Positions 9,414 through 19,113 of a stretch of 64,000 nt of DNA are shown here, one piece after another. Position 1 is the first letter of the stretch. The number at the start of each line of letters is the position of its first letter. The stretch covers positions 1,057,399-1,121,398 of the forward strand of contig NZ_KB849655.1 in the NCBI RefSeq assembly GCF_000368765.1, in the 5' to 3' direction. The stretch comes from Acinetobacter junii CIP 64.5. GTDB taxonomy: Bacteria; Pseudomonadota; Gammaproteobacteria; Pseudomonadales; Moraxellaceae. The position numbers were made by a program, and so were the translations under genes. A model generated the notes under the pieces. That model was not told where the DNA came from. It saw nothing but the letters and a program-made list of their open reading frames with translations, and did not search any database.

Positions 9414-11468
9414 ATGCATTTAAATTTATCTGATTTATTTTTAAAAATGCAAGAACAGCTTGAACTACCTCAAGCTGCTCTTGACGAAAACCTAATTATT
9501 GAACTGGTCAATCGTATACGACCATCTGATCCTAACGATGCCAATGAAGTAAAATCACGTATTGATGCATTGGTTAGGATTTTATTACTCACTCCTGCAT
9601 CCTCCATTTTGCTTCAAAACTTTTTATTGCGACTGATTAGCCAATATAAACAAATTAGCTTGTATGCCGACAGTGGCATTCTCTCTTTGGATGGCTTTTG
9701 GAACCAGTTAAGCCAACGATTAGGCGCTCATTTTCTTCCTTTAATTGAAGATGGTCAGCAACTCAGAACATTGGTTGGTAAAGTTTTTCACCAAGAAACT
9801 GATAGCGATTGGTTAGCTTTAATTGATACGCAAGATTGGATTCGTTTATTTAGCCTAATCAGTGAAAGTCATAGCAATAGTAAAGAAAAACTCTATTCTA
9901 AAAATGAATTAATAAAAGCGATTACTGTTCTTTCATATCGAATCAGTGGCATTGGCTTATATCCCGAGTTTATCAATGCCTTACCTGACATTATTGAATA
10001 CGAATCTCCTTTTCTGGTTCAAAACCGAGAAATTGTCGAATTTATTGAGAAGTATAAAAAGCAGATCGAAGATCAAGATAGTATTGTAGTTCTCCCGCCT
10101 CCTGATGCATCACAAGCATTTGTTATGCTGGATCAATGTCGCGAAGTTGTACTCAAAATCCGCAGAGCAACCAAGCGTATTGGTGTAAGTATCAGTTTGA
10201 CTTATTTACTCTCGCTTTTGGAACAAGCGCTTGATCGAATTGAATTATTGCTTAGTTTATTGGTCAGCAAAAATGAAATTCGATACCGATCATTGGGTGA
10301 GTTAATCACAGATCTAACTCAAGCGAATTATGATGAAAAAAGTGTGCGTCACTTACTGAGTTCTACCAGTGAGTTAATTGCGTTACAGGTTACTGAGAAT
10401 GCAAGTAAGACAGGCGAACATTATGTAAGTACTGACAAAGCTGGCTTTTGGGGAATGTATAAGGCTGCTGCGGGTGCAGGTGCAATTATTGCGACTATGG
10501 CAACCTTAAAAATACTGACAGCGCGTTTGGTCTTGGCCCCATTTGGACATGCATTTCTATATAGTATGAACTATGCGTTAGGTTTTATGCTGATTCATGT
10601 GCTGCATTTCACCGTTGCAACTAAACAACCTGCAATGACAGCTGCTGCTCTCGCAGCAACAGTGCAACATCAAAAAGGTAGTAAAACAGCACAAATTGCT
10701 GAACTCGCAGCTTTAATTATCAATATTATTCGTACTCAATTTGTGGCTATCCTCGGCAATATCTCGATTGCGATTCCAGTAGCTGCACTTATTACTTTCT
10801 TGTGGCAATACAACTTACATGAACCTTTGCTTTCACCTGTTAAAGCAAGTAAAACACTGCACTCCTTAAATCCATTCACTTCTTTGGCCGTTCCACATGC
10901 AGCAATTGCTGGTGTGTGCTTATTTTTATCAGGTTTACTTGCAGGATATTTCGATAACCTAGCCGTATATCGAAAGGTAGGTCCTCGTTTAAAACAGCAT
11001 CTTCGTTTGAAACATTTAATGGGACAAGAAAGACTGGATAAGTTTGCTAATTATATCGAAACCAACTTAGGTGCTTTAGCTGGTAACTTCTTGTTCGGTA
11101 TCATGCTTGGAAGTATGGGGACGATTGGTTTTATTCTAGGCTTACCAATAGATATTCGTCACATTGCCTTTGCATCTGCAAATTTTATACAAGGCTTAAT
11201 GACTATTAGTGGATCACCTGATATTGGTCTAATCCTTGTATCGTTTCTTGGTGTCATGCTCATTGGTTTAACCAACCTATTTGTTAGCTTTACTTTGACT
11301 ATTATTGTTGCTTTACGCGCTCGTCGCGTACGTTTCGCACAATGGAAACCATTGGCAAAATTGGTACTCACCCACTTCTTAACACGACCAAGTGATTTCT
11401 TTTGGCCACCAAAACAACCAATCGAAGTAGATGATGATGCATCAAGTGAACAAAAAGTGAGACATTAA
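9414..11468 (+). CDS. Gcr/SpecificRecomb-family polytopic membrane protein (annotated elsewhere as site-specific recombinase)
   Basis: About 684 residues. The first roughly 330 are soluble and helical. The second half has several membrane segments, for example GMYKAAAGAGAIIATMATLK, AILGNISIAIPVAALITFLW, AIAGVCLFLSGLLAGYF and LFVSFTLTIIVALRARRVRF, the last ending in basic residues. This is the family named for gonococcal Gcr, but there is no tyrosine or serine recombinase signature and the topology suggests an inner-membrane protein. The ATG at 9414 is chosen over TTG at 9408. Probably co-transcribed with ispB. Confidence 0.8.
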   Translation: MHLNLSDLFLKMQEQLELPQAALDENLIIELVNRIRPSDPNDANEVKSRIDALVRILLLTPASSILLQNFLLRLISQYKQISLYADSGILSLDGFWNQLSQRLGAHFLPLIEDGQQLRTLVGKVFHQETDSDWLALIDTQDWIRLFSLISESHSNSKEKLYSKNELIKAITVLSYRISGIGLYPEFINALPDIIEYESPFLVQNREIVEFIEKYKKQIEDQDSIVVLPPPDASQAFVMLDQCREVVLKIRRATKRIGVSISLTYLLSLLEQALDRIELLLSLLVSKNEIRYRSLGELITDLTQANYDEKSVRHLLSSTSELIALQVTENASKTGEHYVSTDKAGFWGMYKAAAGAGAIIATMATLKILTARLVLAPFGHAFLYSMNYALGFMLIHVLHFTVATKQPAMTAAALAATVQHQKGSKTAQIAELAALIINIIRTQFVAILGNISIAIPVAALITFLWQYNLHEPLLSPVKASKTLHSLNPFTSLAVPHAAIAGVCLFLSGLLAGYFDNLAVYRKVGPRLKQHLRLKHLMGQERLDKFANYIETNLGALAGNFLFGIMLGSMGTIGFILGLPIDIRHIAFASANFIQGLMTISGSPDIGLILVSFLGVMLIGLTNLFVSFTLTIIVALRARRVRFAQWKPLAKLVLTHFLTRPSDFFWPPKQPIEVDDDASSEQKVRH

Positions 11469-11540
11469 TCAATTTTTGTTATGTTTTTTTACTGAACCTT
11501 AAGAAAATCTGAAAATGAAATTATCATAAAATTTCAAGAC

Positions 11541-11571
11541 TTGACCAAAAGTGTACTCACAAGTACACTTT
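11541..11571 (+). promoter_or_regulatory. Promoter with overlapping palindrome upstream of PAP2-adeIJK
   Basis: TTGACC (11541-11546), a 17-bp spacer and TACACT (11564-11569) form a near-consensus sigma-70 promoter 52 bp before the PAP2 start. Perfect 10-bp arms AAAGTGTACT (11548-11557) and AGTACACTTT (11562-11571) with a 4-bp centre cover the spacer and the -10 element. That is the position expected for a repressor operator. The TetR-type repressor AdeN is known to control adeIJK in A. baumannii; matching it to this palindrome is inference. Confidence 0.7.
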
Positions 11572-11620
11572 CAAACATTATATAACACTGAACAATGGTT
11601 AAGCAAATAATGAGGTTCGC

Positions 11621-12271
11621 ATGCCGTACCTACTGCTTTGTATTGGTTGCATTTTTTTGATAATCGGTGTGATTGGGCTGTTTTCTCCAAGCATATCAAA
11701 TTTAGACCTTAGAGGTGTTCAAATGCTATTTGAACACCGTTCGTTTGCGCTTAACCACGTAGCCGTTCTATTTTCTCGCCTAGGAGGCATGCCCTTTTTA
11801 CTGGTTTTAACGTCGTTTTTTTGTATCCATCAAATTCGAAAGAAAAACTATAAAAAGGTCATATTTGTCGCCCTGAGCGTGATCGGTAGCATTGTGATTG
11901 GTTGGCTTCTGAAATGGGGCATTGATCGACCAAGACCATTGGTGTTTTATCATTTAGTTCAAAGTTATGGAGCATCCTTCCCAAGTGCCCATAGCCTGTA
12001 TGCTGCAACCCTATCGAGTTTAGTTCTGTTGCTATCACAACAGCACAAATATCGTTCCAGTATCGTTTTAGTATCTGTTTTATGGTTAATAATCATGGGG
12101 ATATCTAGAGTTTATGCAGGGGTTCATTACCCAACTGATGTATTGGCTGGTTGGGGTATTGGGTTGATTTTGACTTCGTTGCTTTGGTTTTGGCTGTATC
12201 AAAGCAATTTCAGCAACAATTTGTTTTTAGATAAAAAATCTAAATTGAGGTGGAACAATGATGTCGGCTAA
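11621..12271 (+). CDS. PAP2-family membrane phosphatase upstream of adeIJK
   Basis: A 216-residue inner-membrane protein with the full PAP2 phosphatase signature: KWGIDRPRP (about 104-112), SFPSAHS (about 124-130) and SRVYAGVHYPTDVLAGW (about 166-182), the conserved Arg/His/Asp set. Relatives dephosphorylate undecaprenyl diphosphate, phosphatidylglycerol phosphate or lipid A. About six membrane helices. Its end overlaps the adeI start by 14 bp, so it is almost certainly the first gene of the efflux operon transcript. The substrate is unknown. Confidence 0.88.
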   Translation: MPYLLLCIGCIFLIIGVIGLFSPSISNLDLRGVQMLFEHRSFALNHVAVLFSRLGGMPFLLVLTSFFCIHQIRKKNYKKVIFVALSVIGSIVIGWLLKWGIDRPRPLVFYHLVQSYGASFPSAHSLYAATLSSLVLLLSQQHKYRSSIVLVSVLWLIIMGISRVYAGVHYPTDVLAGWGIGLILTSLLWFWLYQSNFSNNLFLDKKSKLRWNNDVG

Positions 12272-13508
12272 GCTTTGGGCACCTGCCCTCACTGCTTGCG
12301 CATTAGCAACAAGCATTGCGCTTGTTGGTTGTAGCAAAGATCCTAAAGATGAACAGCAAGCTGCTGCTGCTCAAAAAATGCCGCCTCCAGAAGTTGGTGT
12401 TATCGTTGCTCAACCACAAAGTGTTGAACAAAATGTTGAACTTTCTGGGCGCACTTCTGCGTATCAAATATCAGAAGTTCGTCCACAAACGGGTGGCGTT
12501 ATTTTAAAGCGTTTATTTGCTGAAGGCAGTTATGTCGAAGCAGGTCAAGCGCTTTATCAAATAGATGCTAATACCAACCGTGCAACTGCTGACAGTGCTC
12601 GTGCAGCTTTATTACGTCAGCAAGCTAATTTAAATGCATTGCGTGTGAAAGAAAATCGTTATCGCCAATTGGTTGGTACTAACGCCGTTTCTAAACAAGA
12701 ATATGATGATATTAATGCTCAAGTAAAATTGGCTGAAGCAGATGTAGCTGCAGCTCAGGCAGCATTGAAAAATGCTGAAATTACTTTAGGTTATTCAACT
12801 GTTCGCGCACCTATCTCAGGGCAATCTAGTCGTTCTTCGGTAACTTCTGGTGCTTTAGTTACTGCAAACCAAGCAGATCCGTTGGTGACAATCCAACAAC
12901 TTGATCCGATCTATGTAGATATCAATCAATCAAGTGCTGAAATGCTCCGTTTACGTCAGCAGTTGAGTAAAGGTAGTTTAGATAGTAGTAATAATACGCG
13001 CGTCAAACTCACACTTGAAGATGGTTCAGATTATCCTATCGAAGGCCAACTCGCATTCTCTGGTGCAAGTGTTAACCCTGAAACAGGATCAGTGACTTTA
13101 CGTGCCGTTTTCCCTAATCCAAATCACTTGTTATTACCTGGTATGTACGCAACTGCAAAAATTTCTCAAGCAGTTCTACCTAATGCATATCTGATTCCAC
13201 AAGCAGCTGTAACTCGCTTACCTACAGGACAAGCAATTGCTATGGTCGTAAATGCGAAAGGTGCTGTAGAGACTCGACCAGTGACGACAGCAGGGGTTCA
13301 AGGTCAAGACTGGATTATTACCGATGGTTTAAAAGCGGGTGATAAAGTTATTGTGGATGGTGTTGCAAAGGTAAAAGAAGGTCAAGAAGTTAAGGCTAAG
13401 CCTTACCAACCTCAAGCATCACAAGGTCAAAATGCTGCCCCTAAAGCAAATGAACAAAAACAAGCTGACTCTTCAAAAACTGAACAAAAAGCTACTTCAC
13501 AAGTTTAA
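12258..13508 (+). CDS. adeI: AdeI, membrane-fusion protein of the AdeIJK efflux pump
   Basis: A 416-residue periplasmic adaptor linking AdeJ to AdeK. Lipoprotein signal with lipobox LVGC (about 22-25), then the barrel-sandwich segments (VRPQTGGVILKRLFAEG near 75-91, VRAPISGQSSRS), an alpha-hairpin with repeated A/Q/N heptads (about 110-175) and a Q/K-rich C-terminal tail. It starts inside the end of the PAP2 gene, with GAGGTGG as ribosome site; ATG 12258 or 12261 are both possible. It is followed after 12 bp by adeJ. Confidence 0.94.
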   Translation: MMSAKLWAPALTACALATSIALVGCSKDPKDEQQAAAAQKMPPPEVGVIVAQPQSVEQNVELSGRTSAYQISEVRPQTGGVILKRLFAEGSYVEAGQALYQIDANTNRATADSARAALLRQQANLNALRVKENRYRQLVGTNAVSKQEYDDINAQVKLAEADVAAAQAALKNAEITLGYSTVRAPISGQSSRSSVTSGALVTANQADPLVTIQQLDPIYVDINQSSAEMLRLRQQLSKGSLDSSNNTRVKLTLEDGSDYPIEGQLAFSGASVNPETGSVTLRAVFPNPNHLLLPGMYATAKISQAVLPNAYLIPQAAVTRLPTGQAIAMVVNAKGAVETRPVTTAGVQGQDWIITDGLKAGDKVIVDGVAKVKEGQEVKAKPYQPQASQGQNAAPKANEQKQADSSKTEQKATSQV

Positions 13509-13520
13509 GGGGTAGATTGC

Positions 13521-16500
13521 ATGGCTCAATTTTTTATTCATCGCCCAATTTTTGCATGGGTGATTGCACTGGTTATTATGCTGGCGGGTATTCTCACCCT
13601 CACCAAAATGCCAGTTGCACAATACCCAACGATTGCACCACCTACGGTGACAATTTCTGCAACATATCCAGGCGCCTCAGCTCAGACTGTTGAGAATACG
13701 GTTACTCAAATCATTGAACAGCAAATGAATGGTTTGGATGGTTTGCGTTATATCTCTTCAAGCAGTGCGGGTAATGGTCAAGCATCGATCAACTTAAACT
13801 TCGAACAAGGCATTGATCCTGATATCGCTCAAGTTCAAGTTCAAAATAAATTGCAATCAGCAACTGCACTTTTACCAGAAGACGTTCAACGTCAAGGTGT
13901 AAGAGTGACCAAGTCTGGTGCAAGCTTTATGCAGGTCGTTGCTTTCTACTCACCTGACGGCAGCTTGTCAGCATCAGATATTAAAGATTACGTCAATTCA
14001 AACATCTCTGAGCCACTAAGTCGTGTTGCAGGTGTAGGTGAAGTGACTGTCTTTGGTGGTTCTTATGCAATGCGTATTTGGTTAGATCCAGCAAAACTTA
14101 CTAGTTTTAATCTCACACCTTCAGATGTTGCAGCAGCTATACGTTCACAAAATGCTCAAGTTGCGGTAGGTCAATTAGGTGGTGCTCCAGCAGTTCAAGG
14201 ACAAGTTTTAAATGCGACGGTAAATGCACAAAGTATGTTGCAAACTCCAGAGCAGTTTAAAAACATTTTCCTAAAAAATGCTGCTGATGGCGCACAAGTG
14301 CGTTTAAGTGATGTTGCACGTGTTGAGTTAGGTTCTGACAACTATCAGTTTGACTCTAAGTTCAATGGTAATCCTGCAGGTGGTGTCGCGATTAAACTTG
14401 CGACGGGTGCAAATGCGCTAGATACAGCTGCTGCAGTTGAAAAACGTTTATCAGAATTACGTGTTAACTATCCAAGTGGTTTAAAAGATAAACTTGCTTA
14501 CGATACGACACCATTCATTAAGCTTTCGATTGAAAGTGTAGTACACACACTGATTGAAGCTGTTGTTCTGGTATTTATCGTCATGTTCCTGTTCTTACAG
14601 AACTGGCGTGCAACGATCATTCCGACACTTGCAGTCCCTGTAGTTGTATTGGGAACTTTTGCGGTAATCAATATTTTCGGCTTCTCAATCAACACACTCA
14701 CCATGTTTGCGATGGTACTTGCGATTGGTCTGTTGGTCGATGATGCGATTGTAGTCGTCGAGAACGTCGAACGTGTGATGCAAGAAGAACACCTTGAACC
14801 TGTACCTGCTACTGAAAAGTCGATGGGTCAAATTTCTGGTGCTTTGATTGGTATCACTAGTGTATTAACGGCGGTATTCGTACCAATGGCCTTCTTCGGG
14901 GGGACAACTGGTGTAATTTACCGTCAATTCTCTATCACTTTAGTAACGGCAATGATTTTATCTTTGATCGTTGCGTTAACGTTTACCCCTGCCCTTTGTG
15001 CAACGTTATTAAAACAACACGATCCAAACAAAGAACAAAGCAACAGTATCTTTGCGCGTTTCTTCCGTGGTTTTAATAGTGGGTTCGAAAAACTTTCAGA
15101 GAAATATCAAGGTGGCGTCAACCGTATGACCCATCATAAGTTGTTCTCTGGAGTCATTTATATCGTTGTTATTGCTGCTTTAGTTGGTTTATACAAGATG
15201 TTGCCTTCGTCTTTCTTACCTGAAGAAGACCAAGGTGTTGTTATGACACTTGTTCAATTACCACCGAGTGCAAGTCTTGAAAGAACAGATAAAGTCATCA
15301 CCACTATGACTGATTACTTCTTAAATAAGGAAAAAGAGCATGTAGAGTCGATCTTTACTGTGTCTGGCTTCTCATTTACAGGGGTTGGTCAAAATGCTGG
15401 TCTTGCTTTCATCAAATTGAAAGACTGGAGCGAGCGTACAACACCTGAATCACAAATTGGTGCCATCATTCAACGTGGTATGGCATTGAACATGATCGTA
15501 AAAGATGCATCTTACATCATGCCATTACAGCTTCCTGCAATGCCTGAATTGGGCGTATCGTCTGGTTTTAATATTCAGTTGAAAGATGTAAGTGGTCAAG
15601 GTCATGAAAAACTGATCGCTGCTCGTAACGCTATTTTAGGTATGGCATCACAAGACAAACGTCTTGCAGGTGTACGTCCGAATGGTCAAGAGGATACTCC
15701 TCAGTACAAAATCACAGTTGACCAAGCGCAAGCTGGTGCAATGGGTGTGAGTATTAGTGATATTAACAGCACCATGAGCATGGCTTGGGGTGGTTCTTAT
15801 ATCAATGACTTCGTTGATCGTGGTCGTGTGAAAAAAGTTTATGTTCAAGGTGAAGCCGATACTCGCATGATGCCTGAAGACCTAAACAAATGGTATGTAC
15901 GCAATAACAAAGGTGAAATGGTTCCATTCTCAGCTTTTGCTAAAGGTGAATGGACGTATGGTTCACCACGTTTAGAACGTTACAACGGCGTATCTTCTGT
16001 GAACATTCAAGGTTCTCCTGCACCAGGTGTCAGCTCAGGTGACGCGATGTTAGCAATGGAAGAAATCATTGGTAAGTTACCATCGATGGGCTTACAAGGT
16101 TTCGACTATGAATGGACAGGCTTATCTTTGGAAGAGCGTGATTCTGGTAACCAAACAGTTCCATTACTCATTCTTTCATTATTGATCGTGTTCCTGTGTC
16201 TTTCAGCATTGTATGAAAGCTGGGCGATTCCAATTTCGGTATTGTTAGTTGTACCACTAGGTATTATTGGTGCTTTCACGATGACATGGTTAGGAATGGT
16301 GATTAAAGGTGATCCAAACTTATCCTTTAACATTTATTTCCAAGTCGCAATCGTAGCCGTGATTGGTCTTTCTGCAAAAAATGCGATCTTGATCGTAGAG
16401 TTTGCAAAAGAGCTGCAAGAAAAAGGCGAAGAGTTATTTGAAGCAACATTACATGCTGCAAAAATGCGTTTACGTCCGATTATCATGACTACACTTGCAT

Positions 16501-16694
16501 TCGGATTTGGTGTTTTACCATTAGCCCTTGCAAGTGGTGCGGGTGCAGGTAGTCAACATTCTGTTGGTTATGGTGTACTGGGTGGCGTAATTTCTTCAAC
16601 ACTTTTAGGTATCTTCTTCATCCCTGTATTCTTCGTGTGGATTCGTAGTATCTTTAAGTACAAACCTAAAACTTTAAATACTCAGGAGCATTGA
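13521..16694 (+). CDS. adeJ: AdeJ, RND multidrug efflux transporter
   Basis: A 1057-residue proton-driven HAE1-type RND pump of the inner membrane, exporting beta-lactams, chloramphenicol, tetracyclines, fluoroquinolones and other compounds in characterised Acinetobacter. The N-terminus [20 protein letters not shown] is the family hallmark. TM4 carries [16 protein letters not shown] with the paired Asp needed for proton relay. TM10 contains [17 protein letters not shown] with the conserved Lys. The two large periplasmic loops lie between TM1-2 and TM7-8. Full length, no damage seen. Confidence 0.96.
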   Translation: MAQFFIHRPIFAWVIALVIMLAGILTLTKMPVAQYPTIAPPTVTISATYPGASAQTVENTVTQIIEQQMNGLDGLRYISSSSAGNGQASINLNFEQGIDPDIAQVQVQNKLQSATALLPEDVQRQGVRVTKSGASFMQVVAFYSPDGSLSASDIKDYVNSNISEPLSRVAGVGEVTVFGGSYAMRIWLDPAKLTSFNLTPSDVAAAIRSQNAQVAVGQLGGAPAVQGQVLNATVNAQSMLQTPEQFKNIFLKNAADGAQVRLSDVARVELGSDNYQFDSKFNGNPAGGVAIKLATGANALDTAAAVEKRLSELRVNYPSGLKDKLAYDTTPFIKLSIESVVHTLIEAVVLVFIVMFLFLQNWRATIIPTLAVPVVVLGTFAVINIFGFSINTLTMFAMVLAIGLLVDDAIVVVENVERVMQEEHLEPVPATEKSMGQISGALIGITSVLTAVFVPMAFFGGTTGVIYRQFSITLVTAMILSLIVALTFTPALCATLLKQHDPNKEQSNSIFARFFRGFNSGFEKLSEKYQGGVNRMTHHKLFSGVIYIVVIAALVGLYKMLPSSFLPEEDQGVVMTLVQLPPSASLERTDKVITTMTDYFLNKEKEHVESIFTVSGFSFTGVGQNAGLAFIKLKDWSERTTPESQIGAIIQRGMALNMIVKDASYIMPLQLPAMPELGVSSGFNIQLKDVSGQGHEKLIAARNAILGMASQDKRLAGVRPNGQEDTPQYKITVDQAQAGAMGVSISDINSTMSMAWGGSYINDFVDRGRVKKVYVQGEADTRMMPEDLNKWYVRNNKGEMVPFSAFAKGEWTYGSPRLERYNGVSSVNIQGSPAPGVSSGDAMLAMEEIIGKLPSMGLQGFDYEWTGLSLEERDSGNQTVPLLILSLLIVFLCLSALYESWAIPISVLLVVPLGIIGAFTMTWLGMVIKGDPNLSFNIYFQVAIVAVIGLSAKNAILIVEFAKELQEKGEELFEATLHAAKMRLRPIIMTTLAFGFGVLPLALASGAGAGSQHSVGYGVLGGVISSTLLGIFFIPVFFVWIRSIFKYKPKTLNTQEH

Positions 16695-16696
16695 TC

Positions 16697-18160
16697 GTGA
16701 TGCAAACTGTTTGGTCTATTTCCAGTCGTGGCATTGCAATCTCTGCACTCGCGCTGTCTTTGGCTGCCTGCCAAAGCATGCGTGGGCCAGAGCCTGTTGT
16801 GAACACAGCTATTCCTGAAAGCTTTGCGTCATATAGTAATGCTTCTGGAACTTCTATCGCAGAACAAGGCTACAAAGACTTCTTTGCTGACCCTCGTTTA
16901 TTACAAGTGATTGATATGTCACTTGCCAATAACCGTGACTTGCGTACAGCGGCGTTGAATATTCAAAAAGCCCAACAGCAGTACCAAATTTCAGAAAACA
17001 ACCAATTACCAACGATTGGGGCAAGTGGTAGTGCGGTTCGCCAAGTCACGCCATCTCGTGATCCTAACAACCCCTACTCGACTTACCAAGTTGGTTTAGG
17101 TTTAACGGCTTACGAGTTAGATTTCTGGGGTCGAGTTCGTAGTTTGAAAGACGCTGCTTTAGATAGTTATCTTGCGACACAAAGTTCGCGTGATGCGACT
17201 CAGATCAGCTTAATTGGACAAGTGACACAAGCATGGTTGAATTATTCATTCGCCAGTGCACAACTCAAACTTGCAGAGCAAACGCTTAAAGCACAGCAAG
17301 AGTCGTTTAACTTGAACAAAAAACGTTTCGATGTCGGAATTGATAGTGAAATTCCTGTGCGTCAAGCTCAGATTTCAGTTGAAACTGCACGTAACGATGT
17401 AGCTAACTACAAAACCCAGATTGCACAAGCTCAAAACTTGTTGAATTTATTGGTCGGTCAACCAGTTCCTGAAAACCTGTTACCAAAACAACAAGTTGCT
17501 CGTATCACACAAAAGAATGTGTTGACAGCAGGCTTACCAAGTGACTTGTTGAATAATCGTCCTGACGTCAAAGTGGCTGAGTATCAACTCAGTGCTGCGG
17601 GTGCAAATATAGGTGCTGCGAAAGCACGACTATTCCCAACGATTAGTTTGACGGGTTCAGCAGGTTATGCATCAACAGATTTAAGTGATTTGTTTAAATC
17701 TGGCAACGCACTTTGGTCAATTGGTCCGAGCATCGATATGCCAATCTTTGATTGGGGTACACGTCGTGCGAATGTCAAAATTTCTGAAACAGATCAGAAG
17801 ATTGCCCTTTCAAATTATGAAAAGTCAGTCCAATCTGCATTCCGTGAAGTGAATGATGCTTTAGCAACTCGTGCCAATATTGGTGATCGTTTGAGTGCTC
17901 AACGCCGCTTAGTTGATGCCACTAACACCACTTATAAACTATCTAATGCTCGTTTCCGTGCTGGTATTGATAGCTACTTAACGGTGTTAGATGCTCAGCG
18001 TTCAGCATATTCAGCAGAACAAGGCTTATTATTATTGCAACAAGCTGATTTAAATAATCAGGTTGAGCTTTATAAAACCTTAGGTGGTGGACTCAAAGCG
18101 TCTTCAACTGAGACGATTGCACGCCAACCATCTAGCGCTGAAAAAAATAGCGCTCAATAA
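16697..18160 (+). CDS. adeK: AdeK, outer-membrane channel of AdeIJK
   Basis: About 487 residues, an NodT/OprM-type outer-membrane factor with a lipoprotein signal (lipobox LAAC, then QSMRGPEP) and the duplicated helical TolC fold, for example YELDFWGRVRSLKDAALDSY in repeat one and LSNARFRAGIDSYLTVLDAQR in repeat two. GTG 16697 sits 8 nt after AGGAG and is preferred; ATG 16700 and TTG 16691 are alternatives. The coding region begins right after the adeJ stop. A strong terminator follows. Confidence 0.94.
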   Translation: MMQTVWSISSRGIAISALALSLAACQSMRGPEPVVNTAIPESFASYSNASGTSIAEQGYKDFFADPRLLQVIDMSLANNRDLRTAALNIQKAQQQYQISENNQLPTIGASGSAVRQVTPSRDPNNPYSTYQVGLGLTAYELDFWGRVRSLKDAALDSYLATQSSRDATQISLIGQVTQAWLNYSFASAQLKLAEQTLKAQQESFNLNKKRFDVGIDSEIPVRQAQISVETARNDVANYKTQIAQAQNLLNLLVGQPVPENLLPKQQVARITQKNVLTAGLPSDLLNNRPDVKVAEYQLSAAGANIGAAKARLFPTISLTGSAGYASTDLSDLFKSGNALWSIGPSIDMPIFDWGTRRANVKISETDQKIALSNYEKSVQSAFREVNDALATRANIGDRLSAQRRLVDATNTTYKLSNARFRAGIDSYLTVLDAQRSAYSAEQGLLLLQQADLNNQVELYKTLGGGLKASSTETIARQPSSAEKNSAQ

Positions 18161-18175
18161 TAAAAAACTTTGTCA

Positions 18176-18204
18176 AAAAAAAGCTCACTTCGGTGAGCTT
18201 TTTT
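18176..18204 (+). terminator. Terminator of the adeIJK operon
   Basis: AAGCTCAC and GTGAGCTT around a TTCG tetraloop, followed by six T. A textbook intrinsic terminator, 20 bp after the adeK stop. Confidence 0.95.
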
Positions 18205-18268
18205 ATTGCATGCGTGCGGAATATTTCTTATCTTCAATACTGAAATATTAAAGACTTAGAAAAACGCT

Positions 18269-18619
18269 ATGTTATTAAGCAGTTTAGAATCAGTTCCTGG
18301 TCACGAGATTTTACGTCAGCTAGATGTCGTTTACGGCAGTACGGTACGCAGTAAACACGTTGGACGAGATCTTATGGCAGGATTAAAAAACATTGTTGGT
18401 GGTGAACTTACAGGCTATACAGAGTTGCTTGAAGAATCTCGCCAAGAAGCGACACAACGTATGATCGATAAAGCACGTGCTTTAGGTGCCAATGCTATCG
18501 TCGGTATTCGTTTCTCGACCTCAAATATCGCTCAAGGTGCATCTGAACTCTTTGTCTATGGAACAGCTGTCGTCGTCCAGCCGATCACACCAAAACTTCC
18601 TGATCCATTTAGCGCTTAG
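18269..18619 (+). CDS. YbjQ/UPF0145 family protein
   Basis: A 116-residue cytosolic protein of the YbjQ family (formerly DUF74, heavy-metal-binding domain). Shows GRDLMAGLKNIVGGELTGYTELLEESRQEA and the closing GANAIVGIRFSTSNI (quoted in part), the family core. The family forms pentamers; its role is unsettled. A second, membrane-anchored paralogue starts 2 bp after the stop, so the two are coupled. Confidence 0.9.
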   Translation: MLLSSLESVPGHEILRQLDVVYGSTVRSKHVGRDLMAGLKNIVGGELTGYTELLEESRQEATQRMIDKARALGANAIVGIRFSTSNIAQGASELFVYGTAVVVQPITPKLPDPFSA

Positions 18620-18621
18620 GC

Positions 18622-19059
18622 ATGTCTATGAGTGGATTAATTTTTCAGGTTATTCTTTTCTTGATTCTGTTTTCAGTCGGATGGGGATTTGGTCGTCATA
18701 TCGAACAAAAACATTTACGTGAACTAGATGAAAAAGAAAAAAAATTTGCCCATATTCGAATTGATACCAATCGATTTGTTGAAACATCAGCAAAGGGGCA
18801 ATTGGTGAGTAGCAATGTCGTCATCTCACATGATTACTTTAAATACATACTTGCCAATATTCAAAACTTTTTCGGCGGTCGCCTGACCAGTTATGAAAGT
18901 GTGGTTGAACGTGCACGTCGTGAAGCGATGCTCCGCCTCAAGCAAGAAGCACATGCAATCGGTGCTAGCCATATCATGGGGGTTCGTCTCAGCACGACTG
19001 AACTCGGTATGCAAGGTGGGATGGTTGAAGTGTTTGCATATGGAACAGCGATCTATTAG
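18622..19059 (+). CDS. Membrane-anchored YbjQ-like protein
   Basis: 145 residues: an N-terminal membrane helix (about 5-24, LIFQVILFLILFSVGWGFG), a charged linker (EQKHLRELDEKEKKFAHI), then a YbjQ domain (FFGGRLTSYESVVERARREAMLRLKQEA then GASHIMGVRLSTTEL, in part). It is the paralogue of the preceding gene with an added anchor. Tandem soluble and anchored copies suggest a hetero-oligomer at the inner membrane; this is inference. Confidence 0.82.
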   Translation: MSMSGLIFQVILFLILFSVGWGFGRHIEQKHLRELDEKEKKFAHIRIDTNRFVETSAKGQLVSSNVVISHDYFKYILANIQNFFGGRLTSYESVVERARREAMLRLKQEAHAIGASHIMGVRLSTTELGMQGGMVEVFAYGTAIY

Positions 19060-19113
19060 CCATCTTGAAGACGTATGTCCTGTTGCACATGCTGCATCAG
19101 GACAACTCAGTTA

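Noticed and set aside
16691..16699. TTG 16691 as the adeK start overlapping the adeJ stop
   Set aside because: AGGAG is only 2 bp before the TTG but 8 bp before GTG 16697; the signal peptide is complete without the extra residues.
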